Part shown: piece after piece, positions 25,445-34,082 of the stretch
Position numbering within the stretch: position 1 is the first letter of the stretch
Layout of the letters: each line of letters starts with the position of its first letter
Source of the DNA: CAZENU01 sp965117035
GTDB lineage: Bacteria > Chloroflexota > Dehalococcoidia > Lucifugimonadales > CAZENU01
Reading direction: 5' to 3'
Length of the DNA: 64,000 nt
NCBI GenBank assembly: GCA_965117035.1
Contig: OZ220748.1
Span: 806,001 to 870,000, forward strand
Translations under genes and position numbers: made by a program
Notes under the pieces: generated by a model
What the model was told of the DNA's origin: nothing
Database searches by the model: none
The model's input: the letters and a program-made list of their open reading frames with translations, nothing else

Positions 25445-26637
25445 GATGAGGCGTCCTTTCCGGCGTCGGCCTCGACTGGGGCCCCCCGCGGCTCCCTCGC
25501 CTGCCCGTCCGCGGGCACGCCGACGATATCGCCGGCGTGCGTTATGCAGCTAGCCATGGTGATGTCGTCGTCGAAGTCGAGCCCGGACCCGTCGCCGACC
25601 ACGTGGACCAGGAAGTTGCCGATGTTGCGGGCGTACATCTGGCTGGCGTGGACCGGAATCGTGCTCGGCAAGCCCAGCGGTCCATGAATCGCCACGCCGT
25701 GCGCGTGCACCGTCTCGCCGGGCCTGGTCAGCTCGCAGTTGCCGCCGGTCTCGGCCGCTATGTCGACGATCACGGCGCCCTGCCGCATGCCCGCGACCAT
25801 CGCCTCCGAGACGATCTTCGGGGCTGGGCGGCCTGGGACTGCCGCGGTCGTGATGACGAAGTCTACCGCGGCGACGTGCTCGGCCAGGATGTCGCTCTCC
25901 CGGTGCTGCGTCTCGGCCGATAGCTGCTTGGCGTATCCGCTGGCGTGCTCCGCCTCGGCGACGACGACCTGGGGCTCGACGAAGCTCGCGCCCAGGCTGC
26001 GCACCTGCTCGCCCACCGCGGGCCGGACGTCGTAGCCAAACATGACGGCGCCCGTGCGGCGCGCCGTGGCGATGGCCTGGAGTCCCGCGACGCCCGCGCC
26101 GATCACCAGCCCCTTCGCGGGGGCGAGCGTGCCGGCGGCGGTGATCATCATCGGCATGAAGCGGTTGAGGGCGTTCGCGGCAATCAGCGCGGCCTTGTAC
26201 CCGGCGAGCGACGCCATTGACGTAAGCGCGTCCATGCTCTGGGCGCGCGCGGTCCTGGGGACGGCGTCCATGCTGAAGGCGGTGATGCGGTTGTCGGCGA
26301 GCTTCCTGACCATCCCGGCGTCGCCCGACGGCCGGAGGAAACCGACGAGCAGCGCCCCCGGCTTCATCATATCGGCCTCGTGCCTGCCGACCGCCTCGTT
26401 CATCATCGGGCGCTCGACCTTGAGCACCGCGTCGGCCGACTCGTAGAGCGTTACGGGGTCCCGCTCGATGGAGGCGCCAGCGTCGAGATAGTCGGAGTCG
26501 GAGACCAGGGCGCCTTCGCCCGCGCCCGACTCCACGGTGATCTCCATCCCGGCTTCGCGGAGCGTCGCCACGGCGTCGGGGACGAGCGCCACACGGAGCT
26601 CGCCCGCGGCGATCTCTCTCGGGACGGCGACCTTCAA
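25441..26637 (-). CDS. pntAA: NAD(P) transhydrogenase alpha subunit, NAD-binding part
   Basis: 398 residues from the TTG at 26635-26637, which has GGAGGG 5 nt upstream and begins KVAVPREIAAGELRVALVP, the standard PntA/alanine-dehydrogenase opening; an upstream ATG adds unrelated residues. The NAD site is VIGAGVAGLQAIATARRTGA near residue 170, and domain I continues to TGGNCELTRPGE and GLPSTIPVHASQMYARNI near residue 320. The soluble hydride-donor half of the enzyme. A short acidic/Lys tail replaces the fused membrane part that is encoded separately by pntAB. First gene of the operon. Confidence 0.95.
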   Translation of the reverse strand: MKVAVPREIAAGELRVALVPDAVATLREAGMEITVESGAGEGALVSDSDYLDAGASIERDPVTLYESADAVLKVERPMMNEAVGRHEADMMKPGALLVGFLRPSGDAGMVRKLADNRITAFSMDAVPRTARAQSMDALTSMASLAGYKAALIAANALNRFMPMMITAAGTLAPAKGLVIGAGVAGLQAIATARRTGAVMFGYDVRPAVGEQVRSLGASFVEPQVVVAEAEHASGYAKQLSAETQHRESDILAEHVAAVDFVITTAAVPGRPAPKIVSEAMVAGMRQGAVIVDIAAETGGNCELTRPGETVHAHGVAIHGPLGLPSTIPVHASQMYARNIGNFLVHVVGDGSGLDFDDDITMASCITHAGDIVGVPADGQAREPRGAPVEADAGKDASS

Positions 26638-26691
26638 ACAAGCCCTCCAACAAGGGAGCGGCCGCTTGGGACACGCCGCTCCACCGCTCAC

Positions 26692-26721
26692 ATTCTAGCA
26701 AGTCCGGGCACGGCGATTGAA
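26692..26721 (-). promoter_or_regulatory. Possible promoter of the pnt operon
   Basis: On the minus strand TTCAAT (26716-26721) and TAGAAT (26692-26697) are 18 nt apart, ending about 55 nt upstream of the pntAA start. The match is moderate. The rest of 26638-26962 contains a weak repeat copy and no gene. Confidence 0.4.
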
Positions 26722-26798
26722 AGAGCCGGCCAGCCGATTTCGCCCGAAAGGCCGATCCCACGCCGTACGACGACCGGTCACTTCCCGTGACGATCGGG

Positions 26799-26853
26799 CG
26801 CGCGCCCCTCGATACAGCCCGCCCGGAGCGGCGGCCCTGCCGAGCGTGAACGG
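26799..26853 (+). repeat. Degenerate copy of the GTGAACGGG intergenic repeat
   Basis: GCGCCCCTCGATAC...GAGCGTGAACGGGTCG follows the same word order as the fuller copies at 10609-10692, 49102-49277 and 62387-62543. It sits in the divergent spacer between pntAA and the beta-propeller gene. Confidence 0.4.
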
Positions 26854-26962
26854 GTCGTGTGCCCCAACTCCCCGAGCAGTCGCGACGTCCGGGGCGGATG
26901 GCCGGACGCCCGCGTGGGTGGTACATTGGCCGAGACGCCAACATTCCCTCGGGAGGACGAAC

Positions 26963-28546
26963 ATGGCTTCTCAAACCGGAGTCGGCCACAAGACGACCGG
27001 GCCGCTATTGGACTGGTTTTACGTCAGCGCCGGATACGTCACGTTCCGCAGCGGAATCGCCGAGCAGTGGGACTCGCCCAGCGGCATCGAGATCGAGGTG
27101 CAGCAGGCGGGGAAGTCGGACCCGATACTCGAACCCGACAGGGCCTGGGAGAAAGGCGGCATCGCCTCGGTCAAGGGGATTACCCGTCGCAACGGCCGGT
27201 ACGAGATGTACTACTCGACAATTTCGGGCTGCCAGTGTCTGGCGGTGAGCGAGGACGGCGCGGCCTGGACCAAACCGGAGCTTGGCGCCGTGGAGTTCGA
27301 CGGCTCGACGCGCAACAACATCGTCGCCCGCGGCCCCGGGCTGACCGGCTACGTGTTCGAAGACCCGTCCGCGCCTCCTGGGGAGCGGTTCAAGATGACC
27401 TGCATGAGGGGCGGGGTATACGAGCCGGAGCTGACCGCAGACGGCTTGCCCGTGGAGCTGGGGCCGACGGCCTATGATAACTTCGAGCTCCAGGAGGAGC
27501 TGCGTGAGGGTTACACCGGGAAGTGGGGCCAGTTGAAGGGATTTCTCGTCGGCGCAGTGTCCCCGGACGGCCTTCGCTGGACCGCGATAGACAGGCCGCT
27601 ACTCGCCGAGTTCGTCGACGGCGACACGATAGCGCACTACGACGACTCCACCGGCGGTTACGTCGGCTACCTGCGGTTCCATACCGGCGACCGCAGGACG
27701 GTCGGCCGCTCCGAGACGGCCGACTTCAGGCGGTTCGCCCCGGAGAAGGTGGTGCTGCAGCCCGATCCGCAGGACCCGCCGGACACGTCGTTCTACGGCC
27801 ACGCCTACACGCCGTATCCGGGCCGGGACGACCTCCACCTCATGTTCGTGTCCGTGTACCACCACAACACGGACAACATCGACCTGCAGCTCGGCGTCAG
27901 CCACGACGGCGAGTACTGGTTCCGGCCCGACCGCCAGCGGCCCATCGTCCCCAACGGTCCCGCGGGGACGGACGACTCCGGGCAGATCCACGCAGGCCCC
28001 GGCCTCGCCGAGATCGGAGACGACCGGTGGAGCCTGGCGTACGTCGGGTCTGACAGGCTGCACAACAACGACATCGACTGGTACCCGCCCGAGCCGGGAG
28101 AGCCCATGGGCCGGACGGTCCGCTACGCCGTCTGGCAGCGGGACCGCCTGGCCGGAATACGCGCGAGGGACCTGGGACAGCTCACCCTCAGGCAGGAGCG
28201 CGAACGGCCACCGGAGAACTGCCCGGACGCGATCGAGGCGCCGCCCCGCGGCGTATTCCCGCCCCTGCAGGACCCGGACGAGGCGCCACGCCAGCTTCGG
28301 CTGAACTACCGCACCGAGCCGGGTGGTTGGGTCGCGGTCGAGCTGATTCCCGTCGTCGGCACGATGACCTATCCGCAGGTGCCGGCGATCAGCGGCTACG
28401 GCTTCGGCGACTGTGATACTCTCACGGGAGACCACCTGGACCGCGTGGTGACGTGGGGTGAGCGCTCCAACGTCGCCGGCCTCTCCGACACGCTGGCCGT
28501 GAGGATCAGGATGTACAGGGCCACGCTGTTCTCGTGGTCGCTGTAA
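26963..28546 (+). CDS. Glycosidase-like five-bladed beta-propeller protein
   Basis: 527 residues; ATG with GGGAGGACGAAC upstream. No signal peptide. The sequence has repeated strand pairs with Asp/Trp turns (YEMYYSTISG, LAVSEDGAAWTKPELG, GAVSPDGLRWTAIDRPL, GVSHDGEYWFRPDRQRP), the (S)xDGxxW motif seen in GH32/GH43-type and sialidase-like propellers. PILEPDRAWEKGGI near residue 53 resembles the first blade of GH130/GH32 enzymes. A C-terminal beta-sandwich-like part follows from about residue 445. Probably a carbohydrate-active protein or inactive relative; no catalytic acid can be assigned. It is followed after 8 nt by a secreted propeller gene. Confidence 0.65.
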   Translation: MASQTGVGHKTTGPLLDWFYVSAGYVTFRSGIAEQWDSPSGIEIEVQQAGKSDPILEPDRAWEKGGIASVKGITRRNGRYEMYYSTISGCQCLAVSEDGAAWTKPELGAVEFDGSTRNNIVARGPGLTGYVFEDPSAPPGERFKMTCMRGGVYEPELTADGLPVELGPTAYDNFELQEELREGYTGKWGQLKGFLVGAVSPDGLRWTAIDRPLLAEFVDGDTIAHYDDSTGGYVGYLRFHTGDRRTVGRSETADFRRFAPEKVVLQPDPQDPPDTSFYGHAYTPYPGRDDLHLMFVSVYHHNTDNIDLQLGVSHDGEYWFRPDRQRPIVPNGPAGTDDSGQIHAGPGLAEIGDDRWSLAYVGSDRLHNNDIDWYPPEPGEPMGRTVRYAVWQRDRLAGIRARDLGQLTLRQERERPPENCPDAIEAPPRGVFPPLQDPDEAPRQLRLNYRTEPGGWVAVELIPVVGTMTYPQVPAISGYGFGDCDTLTGDHLDRVVTWGERSNVAGLSDTLAVRIRMYRATLFSWSL

Positions 28547-28554
28547 CCCCGCCC

Positions 28555-29535
28555 ATGAGAACTCTCATTCGCGGCGGATGCACGCCGTTGCAATCGACGG
28601 TCCGAGCCACGCTGCTGGCCGTGCTCATCCTGGCCGGAGCGGGTGCGTCGGCCACGCCGTTCCTGGCCTGCGTTACGGCAGAGGATGAACGAATCGTCTT
28701 CCGGGCCAGCCGCGGCGGCAGCTCGGACATCTACGTCATGCAACCCGACGGCTCCGAGCAGATGCCGCTGCTCGAGGGCAACGCCACCCTGGAGTGGACG
28801 CCCGCGCTGTCGCCCGACGGCAAGAAGATCGCGTTCGCGAGAACGACGCGCCGCCGCGACCCGCACGCCGACATCTACGTGATGGGCTCCGACGGCTCGA
28901 ACGTGACCCGCCTGACCGATAGCCCGAGCGAGGAGGGCTTTCCGGCCTGGTCGCCCGATGGGCTCAGGATCGCCTTCCAGGCGGGCCGCAGGGGCCTTCC
29001 CGACCCGCCCTGGCCCAAGGACAGCGCCGCAAGGATACACGCGATGGATGCCGATGGCTCGAATCGGACCAGGCTGACCGGGAACGACGCGGGGGAGACG
29101 ACCCCTCAATGGTCTCCGGACGGCGAGAGTATCCTGTTCGCCTCCGACCTTGCGGGCAACTGGGACATCTACGTCATCGGCGTCGATGGGACAGGCCAGA
29201 CGCGCCTGACCGATCATCCAGGCGACGACATCATGCCGATCTGGTCGCCAGGCGGGACGCGCATCGCCTTCGTGTCGGACAGGGGCGGAGCCCTGGACAT
29301 CTTCGTGATGGTGTTGAACGGCGGTGAGCCTGAACGTCTCACGCAAGACTCGGGGATCTCGGAGCTTTCCGGCATGTCATGGTCGCCGGACGGGCGGTCG
29401 ATCGCGTTTGGCGCGACGCGCGACCGCGCCGCGGAGCTCTACGTCGTCACTGTGGCGGATGGCGCCGAGACCCGGTTGACGACCGAGCCGGGGGTCGACA
29501 CCAGCCCTTCCTGGGGGCCTCCGTCGTGGCGTTAG
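28555..29535 (+). CDS. TolB/PD40-type beta-propeller protein, exported
   Basis: 326 residues from ATG at 28555; the upstream ATG at 28534 overlaps the preceding gene. Residues 1-40 form a signal-like segment (VRATLLAVLILAGAGASA). The rest is six WD40-like PD40 blades with the motif WSPDGxxIAFxSxRxGxxDIYVM: copies near residues 45-65, 85-112, 130-165, 185-212, 228-255 and 278-300. These are seen in TolB and in many secreted environmental proteins, where they act as binding scaffolds. Without Tol-Pal genes nearby, a role in the Tol system is not supported. Confidence 0.85.
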   Translation: MRTLIRGGCTPLQSTVRATLLAVLILAGAGASATPFLACVTAEDERIVFRASRGGSSDIYVMQPDGSEQMPLLEGNATLEWTPALSPDGKKIAFARTTRRRDPHADIYVMGSDGSNVTRLTDSPSEEGFPAWSPDGLRIAFQAGRRGLPDPPWPKDSAARIHAMDADGSNRTRLTGNDAGETTPQWSPDGESILFASDLAGNWDIYVIGVDGTGQTRLTDHPGDDIMPIWSPGGTRIAFVSDRGGALDIFVMVLNGGEPERLTQDSGISELSGMSWSPDGRSIAFGATRDRAAELYVVTVADGAETRLTTEPGVDTSPSWGPPSWR

Positions 29536-29577
29536 GCGCGCAGTCCGCCATTCCGCGATCTGCAAAGGCAAGCGGCC

Positions 29578-29689
29578 AATCCCCCACCCAAATGGTAGGG
29601 GCGCAGCATTGCGGGGACGGGGCGGGTTGGAAACCGCCCCTACGAGGTGATGGCTGGTAGATATGACATTGAATGTGGAGGTGGGGAAT
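29578..29689 (+). repeat. MITE-like 112-bp repeat, copy 3 (complete)
   Basis: Begins AATCCCCCACCCAAAT and ends GGAGGTGGGGAAT, so the ends are short inverted repeats. The centre has GGGGCGGGTTGG facing AACCGCCCC. It is the only uninterrupted copy with both ends. No transposase lies inside. It precedes the next gene by about 35 nt and may carry part of its upstream region. Confidence 0.8.
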
Positions 29690-29724
29690 CCGGGAGGCGG
29701 CAGACGGTTGCGTTCGCGGGATGC

Positions 29725-30330
29725 ATGGCCGAACATGGAAGTGAGGCGGGCTGGACGACGCATCCGGGGAATCAGGCCTTGGACAATCTGACCGACGAAG
29801 AGCGCAGGCAGATATACGAAGAGGAAGAGCAGAAGGAAGCCCAGCGCCAGCGCCGGCGGGGCCGCAGGCCGGACAAGCAGTGGCTGGCGGTTATCGCCTT
29901 CATCGTGGGCATGTTTCTCCTCATGGCGTACTTCGGAGACCCCGGAGCGTTCAGCCGCGCCCTCCAGCGCAACGAGGCCCAGATGCGGGAGGCCGGGATG
30001 ATACCGACCGCGCCGCCGTCGCTGCTGCCAACGCCGGTACCGACGCCCGCAACCGGAGTCCGAACGGCCTTCGGCGACGGGGTGTGGCTGATCGGGGAGC
30101 AGATCGCTCCGGGCACATACCGCGCCTCGACACCGTCTTCGGCCTGCTTCTGGGCGCGGCTGGCCGACTTCAGCGATCTATCCAGGCTCAATGCCCGCTC
30201 CACCGCGGCGACCGATGCCGGGGCCTGGTCGGCGGGCCTGACGCCGCGCGTCGAGGTCGCCTGGGTCCGGGACACCGACGCGGCCTTCGAGACGGTCGGC
30301 TGTGGAATCTGGCGGCGGCTCGCCGAGTGA
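29725..30330 (+). CDS. Single-span membrane-anchored protein with a secreted GxW/PGTY-type domain
   Basis: About 201 residues from the ATG at 29725; starts at 29647 lie inside the repeat element and a TTG at 29779 is an alternative. Residues 20-55 are highly charged (TDEERRQIYEEEEQKEAQRQRRRGRRP), then one membrane span (WLAVIAFIVGMFLLMAYFG), then a Pro/Thr linker and a C-terminal domain with GDGVWLIGEQIAPGTYRAST, ACFWARLADFSDL and ETVGCGIWRRL. This pattern (GDG-W-VG-I-PGTY ... C-WARL ... GCG-W) occurs in secreted proteins of Actinobacteria and Chloroflexi of unknown function; two Cys probably form a disulfide. Not an enzyme by any visible motif. Confidence 0.7.
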   Translation: MAEHGSEAGWTTHPGNQALDNLTDEERRQIYEEEEQKEAQRQRRRGRRPDKQWLAVIAFIVGMFLLMAYFGDPGAFSRALQRNEAQMREAGMIPTAPPSLLPTPVPTPATGVRTAFGDGVWLIGEQIAPGTYRASTPSSACFWARLADFSDLSRLNARSTAATDAGAWSAGLTPRVEVAWVRDTDAAFETVGCGIWRRLAE

Positions 30331-30476
30331 CGCCGTTGGAAGCCACGCGCCGACACGCGTTGCCGGCAGGTCGCCGGTGTGGCCTCGTGACGGCGTCGCC
30401 AACCGTCGATCGCCGATGAGCGGCCGTCCCTTCGTTCCCGGCCGCTCCGGGCCGCGTCTCGAGACCGGGCCGATAC

Positions 30477-31892
30477 ATGGCTGACGCCTCGCCCGACCAC
30501 GCCGCGCCGGCGTCCAGAGGCAAGTGGGCGACCCTGGCGGTCGTGTCGATCGGCACGCTGATGTCGACGCTGGACGGCGGCATGGTGGGCGTTTCGTTCC
30601 CGGCGCTGTCGGAGGCGTTCGACACCGGCAGCTCGACGATCCTTTGGGTCAGCGTGGCCTTCTGGGGCACCAGCTTCGGCCTGCTTCCGACGCTCGGATG
30701 GCTCGGCGACGTCCACGGGCGGAAGCGGGTGTACACGCTGGGCTCGCTGGTGTTCGCGTTCGGCATCGTCGCGGCGGCGGCGGCCCCGAACGTTTGGGTG
30801 CTGATCGCCGTGAGGATCGTGCAGGCCGTCGGTTCGGCGATGGTGCTGTCGAACCTCAACGCGGTCATCGCCGCCGCCTTCCCGGCCGGCGAGCGCGGAA
30901 GGGCCATGGGCGTCTCCGGCGCCGTCGTTGGCGTCGGGCTGTCCGCCGGGCCGCTGATCGGGGGATTTCTGGTCGACGTCCTGGGATGGCAGTCGCTGTT
31001 CTACACCAGGGCGCCGCTGGGCTTCCTGGGAGCGTTCCTCGCGTGGCGGGTGCTGCCCGGCGACCGCGCGACGGGCGGGCGCGTCCACGTCGACCTGCTC
31101 GGCTCGGCGACGCTGTTCGTCACGCTGGCGGCGTTCCTGCTCATCATCAACCAGGGCGGGCGGCTCGGATTCGGCTCTCCGGTCGTGCTGGGCCTTGGGG
31201 TCGCGGCGGCCGCCCTGCTGCCGGTCCTTGTCTGGACGGAGTGGCGCTCGGCCCGCCCCATCCTGCAGGCATCGCTGTTCAGGAGCCGCGACTACACTTT
31301 CGCGCTGCTGGTCCAGATCAGCCACTACCTGGGCCACGGGGGGATCATACTGGTGGCGCCGTACTTCTTCGTCGACTCGCTCGGCTTCTCGGCCACGAAG
31401 ATGGGCGTGTTCATAGCGGCGTTCTACGCGGCCCGCGCCGTCGTGGCCTTCCCCGCCGGATGGCTGTCCGACACGTTCGGCCCGCGCGGGTTCCTGGTCT
31501 TCGGGAACGGGCTGTTCGCGCTGGCGCTGCTGTGGGTGGCCCTCGAGTGGACCGGCTCGAACGAGGTTGCGATCCTGGCCGCCATGCTGCTGGCCGGGGT
31601 GGGCTCCGCGTTCTTCGAGCCCGTGGTGACCTCGGTCATCATGGGCGCGGTGCCGACCGACAGGCTGGGCACGGCGTCGGCCCTCGTCGCGATGGGACGC
31701 CACGTCGCGTTCTCCTCGGGCGTGGCGCTCGCCGGAGCCGTATTCGCGGTGCGCGAGCGCGCCCACCTGCGGGAGTTCGGCGAGGCCGAGGCCATCGGCC
31801 GCGGCTTCAGCGACACGATGCTCACCTGCGTCGTGCTGGCCGTGGCCGCGACCCTGTTCTCGACGATGATCAGGAGCCGCGGCCGGCGGTAG
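30477..31892 (+). CDS. MFS transporter, DHA2 (EmrB/QacA) type
   Basis: 471 residues with about 14 membrane segments, the DHA2 number. Motif A is LGWLGDVHGRKRVYTLG near residue 80, motif D1-like LMSTLDGGMVGVSFPAL lies in TM1, and motif C is GAVVGVGLSAGPLIGGF near residue 150. Such proteins export drugs or toxic metabolites by proton antiport. The ATG start has no strong ribosome-binding site. No TetR/MarR regulator adjoins it, and it converges with the following NHL gene with a 9-nt gap. The interval 30331-30476 shows no feature. Confidence 0.9.
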   Translation: MADASPDHAAPASRGKWATLAVVSIGTLMSTLDGGMVGVSFPALSEAFDTGSSTILWVSVAFWGTSFGLLPTLGWLGDVHGRKRVYTLGSLVFAFGIVAAAAAPNVWVLIAVRIVQAVGSAMVLSNLNAVIAAAFPAGERGRAMGVSGAVVGVGLSAGPLIGGFLVDVLGWQSLFYTRAPLGFLGAFLAWRVLPGDRATGGRVHVDLLGSATLFVTLAAFLLIINQGGRLGFGSPVVLGLGVAAAALLPVLVWTEWRSARPILQASLFRSRDYTFALLVQISHYLGHGGIILVAPYFFVDSLGFSATKMGVFIAAFYAARAVVAFPAGWLSDTFGPRGFLVFGNGLFALALLWVALEWTGSNEVAILAAMLLAGVGSAFFEPVVTSVIMGAVPTDRLGTASALVAMGRHVAFSSGVALAGAVFAVRERAHLREFGEAEAIGRGFSDTMLTCVVLAVAATLFSTMIRSRGRR

Positions 31893-31901
31893 TGGCGGAC
31901 G

Positions 31902-32849
31902 TCAGAGCCTGCGGAGCTTCGTCAGGCTGCGCAGCTCGGTCGGCGGGTCCATGTGCATGCCGCGTATGGCGAACGACACCTCTCCGACGTAGATGTCGCC
32001 GCGGGAGTCGACGGCGACGCCGTGGGGCGCGATGAACTGCCCCGGGCCCTCACCCTCCTCGGGATCGCCGAACCGCGCGAGCATCTCGCCGTCCGGGCCG
32101 TAGACGCCGATCCGGTGGCCGAGACCCGGCGCGTCGTCGACGCCCGACATGCCGTTGAGCTCGCCGACGTACAGGTTGCCGTCCGGGCCGATGCAGATGC
32201 CGTCCGGCCGGTGGATGTTGTTCCACATCGTGATGAAGCCGCCGTCCGCGTCGAATACCTGTACACGGTGGCACTCCCGGTCGGCGACGTACACCCGGTC
32301 CTGGGAGTCGACCGCGATGTTGTGCGGGCGGATGAACTGCCCCGCGTCTATTCCCGGCTCGCCCCAGGACAGGACGTAGCGGCCCTCGCCGTCGTACTTG
32401 TGGACGCGTGAGTTGCCGTAGCCGTCGGAGATGTAGATGTCGCCCGTGTTCGGGGAAGCGGCCGCGTGCGTCGGCGCGTTGAACGGCTCTCCGCTCCACT
32501 TCTCGGCCGGCCGGTCGGGAGCACCGATCGTCATCAGGAGCTCGCCATCCGGGGTGAACTTGCGTATCGCGTGCCGGCCGTCGTCCGTGCAGAACACGGA
32601 GTCGTCCGGCCCGATGAAGATGCCGTGCGTGCGCCTGCTGAACAGGCCGCCGCCGAACGAGCGCAGGAAGTTCCCGTCCCGGTCGAACACCATGACCGGG
32701 TGATCGGTATTCCGGGTCAGCGCAAAGACCTCGTCGCGCGAGTTGACCGCCACGCCGGGGGTCTCCATGAGGTTGATGCCGTCGGGGAGCCTGACCCAGT
32801 CGACGATGGGCTCGTAACGATAGTCGCCCTGCCCCACTACGATTCCCAT
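31902..32849 (-). CDS. NHL-repeat beta-propeller protein (amidating-lyase-like)
   Basis: 315 residues from the ATG at 32847-32849, which has AGGAGGAG upstream; the open frame runs further but loses similarity. Six NHL blades are visible with (N/S)R(V/C)H(K/R)-(Y/V) and DG-(I/L)-YV-D patterns, e.g. IYISDGYGNSRVHKYD near residue 130, VYVADRECHRVQVFD near residue 180 and IYVGEVSFAIRG near the end. The arrangement PHNIAVDSQDRVYVADRE resembles peptidyl-alpha-hydroxyglycine amidating lyase, where metal-binding histidines lie at blade tops (THGIFIG, PTHAAAS, RPHNIAV, APHGVAV here). That suggests a metal site, not a proven lyase. Confidence 0.82.
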   Translation of the reverse strand: MGIVVGQGDYRYEPIVDWVRLPDGINLMETPGVAVNSRDEVFALTRNTDHPVMVFDRDGNFLRSFGGGLFSRRTHGIFIGPDDSVFCTDDGRHAIRKFTPDGELLMTIGAPDRPAEKWSGEPFNAPTHAAASPNTGDIYISDGYGNSRVHKYDGEGRYVLSWGEPGIDAGQFIRPHNIAVDSQDRVYVADRECHRVQVFDADGGFITMWNNIHRPDGICIGPDGNLYVGELNGMSGVDDAPGLGHRIGVYGPDGEMLARFGDPEEGEGPGQFIAPHGVAVDSRGDIYVGEVSFAIRGMHMDPPTELRSLTKLRRL

Positions 32850-32965
32850 CTCGTCTCCTCCTCGCTCCGGGCCTGGTCCGATGCCCATCTTCGCGGCGAG
32901 GCGAAGTGTACGAGCGGCCCTGGGACGTGTCAACAGCGGCGCCGCCGCCAGCCGGACCGGCGGTC

Positions 32966-32995
32966 TGGACACCCCGACGAAGCGTACGCTATGCT
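32966..32995 (+). promoter_or_regulatory. Predicted promoter of the hydroxyacid dehydrogenase gene
   Basis: TGGACA (32966-32971) and TATGCT (32990-32995) are 18 nt apart and end 30 nt upstream of the TTG start at 33026. The same -10 hexamer, TATGCT, is used in the predicted rpoD promoter. Confidence 0.5.
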
Positions 32996-33025
32996 ACCTT
33001 CGGGACGGCGCGAACGGAGGAGCCA

Positions 33026-34060
33026 TTGCCGCAGTTCACGGTAGTCACCGCGAGTACGGGTAAGCCGACGACCTATGAGTACGAGATGGAGGCGCTGAGG
33101 CCCATCGGCGCCGAGATCGTAGAGGTCGCGGCCGCGAGCGATGAAGAGTTCCTGGAGGCCGCGCGCCACGCCGACGCCATCATCGGCGGCGGCGTACCGA
33201 TGACCCGCAGCGTCATCGAGGGCCTCGAGAACTGCAAGGTCATCGCCTTCGGCAGCGTCGGCACCGACCAGGTCGACGTGGACGCCGCTACCGAGCGCGG
33301 CATTCCGGTGACCAACGTGCCCGACACCTTCATAGACGAGGTGGCGGACCACACCATGTCGCTGATACTCGGCACGTACCGTCGGCTGACGCTGATGGAC
33401 GACATGGTCCGCGACGGCAGGTGGAGGGAGGGCCGTCCCTACCTCTACCAGTTCCCGCGGCTGAGGGGACAGACCCTGGGGCTCATATCGTTCGGGCACG
33501 TCGCGCGGGCCGTCTCGGAGAGGGCGGCGCCGTTCGGTTTCAGGATGATGGCCTTCGACCCGTACATCGAAGAGCTGACGATTTCGAGCTACGGCGTCGA
33601 GCCCGTCGAGCTGAACGAGTTGCTGCGGGCGTCGGACATCGTTTCGATGCACGCCCCCGGCATGCCCGATACCGAGAAGATGCTCGGCGAGGAGCAGTTC
33701 AGGCTGATGAAGCCGACGGCGCTGTTCATCAACAACGGACGCGGGTCTACGGTAGACGAGGCGGCGCTGATCAGGGCTCTCGAGGAGGGCCGAATCGCCG
33801 CGGCCGGGCTGGACGTTCTCGCCAAGGAGCCGCCCGACCCGGAGAACCCGCTTCTGCACATGGACAACGTGGTCCTGACTCCCCACGCGGCGTCGGCGTC
33901 GGCCCGGTTCGACGTGCAGCGCCTGACGAGGGTCGGCCGGGAGGTCGCGCTCGTGCTCACGGGAAGGTGGCCGCGCGCCTGCGTCAATCCGACCGTGCTG
34001 GAGCGCTCCGAGCTGAAGCGCTGGCAACCCTACTCCATGGAACGAGGGCCCGCCAGATAG
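33026..34060 (+). CDS. D-2-hydroxyacid dehydrogenase (CtBP/SerA-like)
   Basis: 344 residues from the TTG at 33026 (GGAGGAG 5 nt upstream). The core shows FGSVGTDQVDVDAATERGIPVTN near residue 75, the nucleotide loop LISFGHVARAVSERAAPFG near residue 155 with an acidic residue 20 positions on (FDPYIEE), and the catalytic Arg in INNGRGSTVDEAAL, Glu in LDVLAKEPPD and His in LTPHAASAS. It should reduce a 2-keto acid to the D-hydroxyacid with NADH. The glycine loop (GLISFGHVA) departs from the usual GxGxxG. It precedes the glycosyltransferase gene by 22 nt and could share its transcript. Confidence 0.9.
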   Translation: MPQFTVVTASTGKPTTYEYEMEALRPIGAEIVEVAAASDEEFLEAARHADAIIGGGVPMTRSVIEGLENCKVIAFGSVGTDQVDVDAATERGIPVTNVPDTFIDEVADHTMSLILGTYRRLTLMDDMVRDGRWREGRPYLYQFPRLRGQTLGLISFGHVARAVSERAAPFGFRMMAFDPYIEELTISSYGVEPVELNELLRASDIVSMHAPGMPDTEKMLGEEQFRLMKPTALFINNGRGSTVDEAALIRALEEGRIAAAGLDVLAKEPPDPENPLLHMDNVVLTPHAASASARFDVQRLTRVGREVALVLTGRWPRACVNPTVLERSELKRWQPYSMERGPAR

Positions 34061-34082
34061 CACCACTTTGGGGACGACCTCG

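Noticed and set aside
26695..26964. 89-residue minus-strand frame in the divergent pnt spacer
   Set aside because: No family resemblance, no ribosome site, and it overlaps the predicted pnt promoter and a degenerate repeat.
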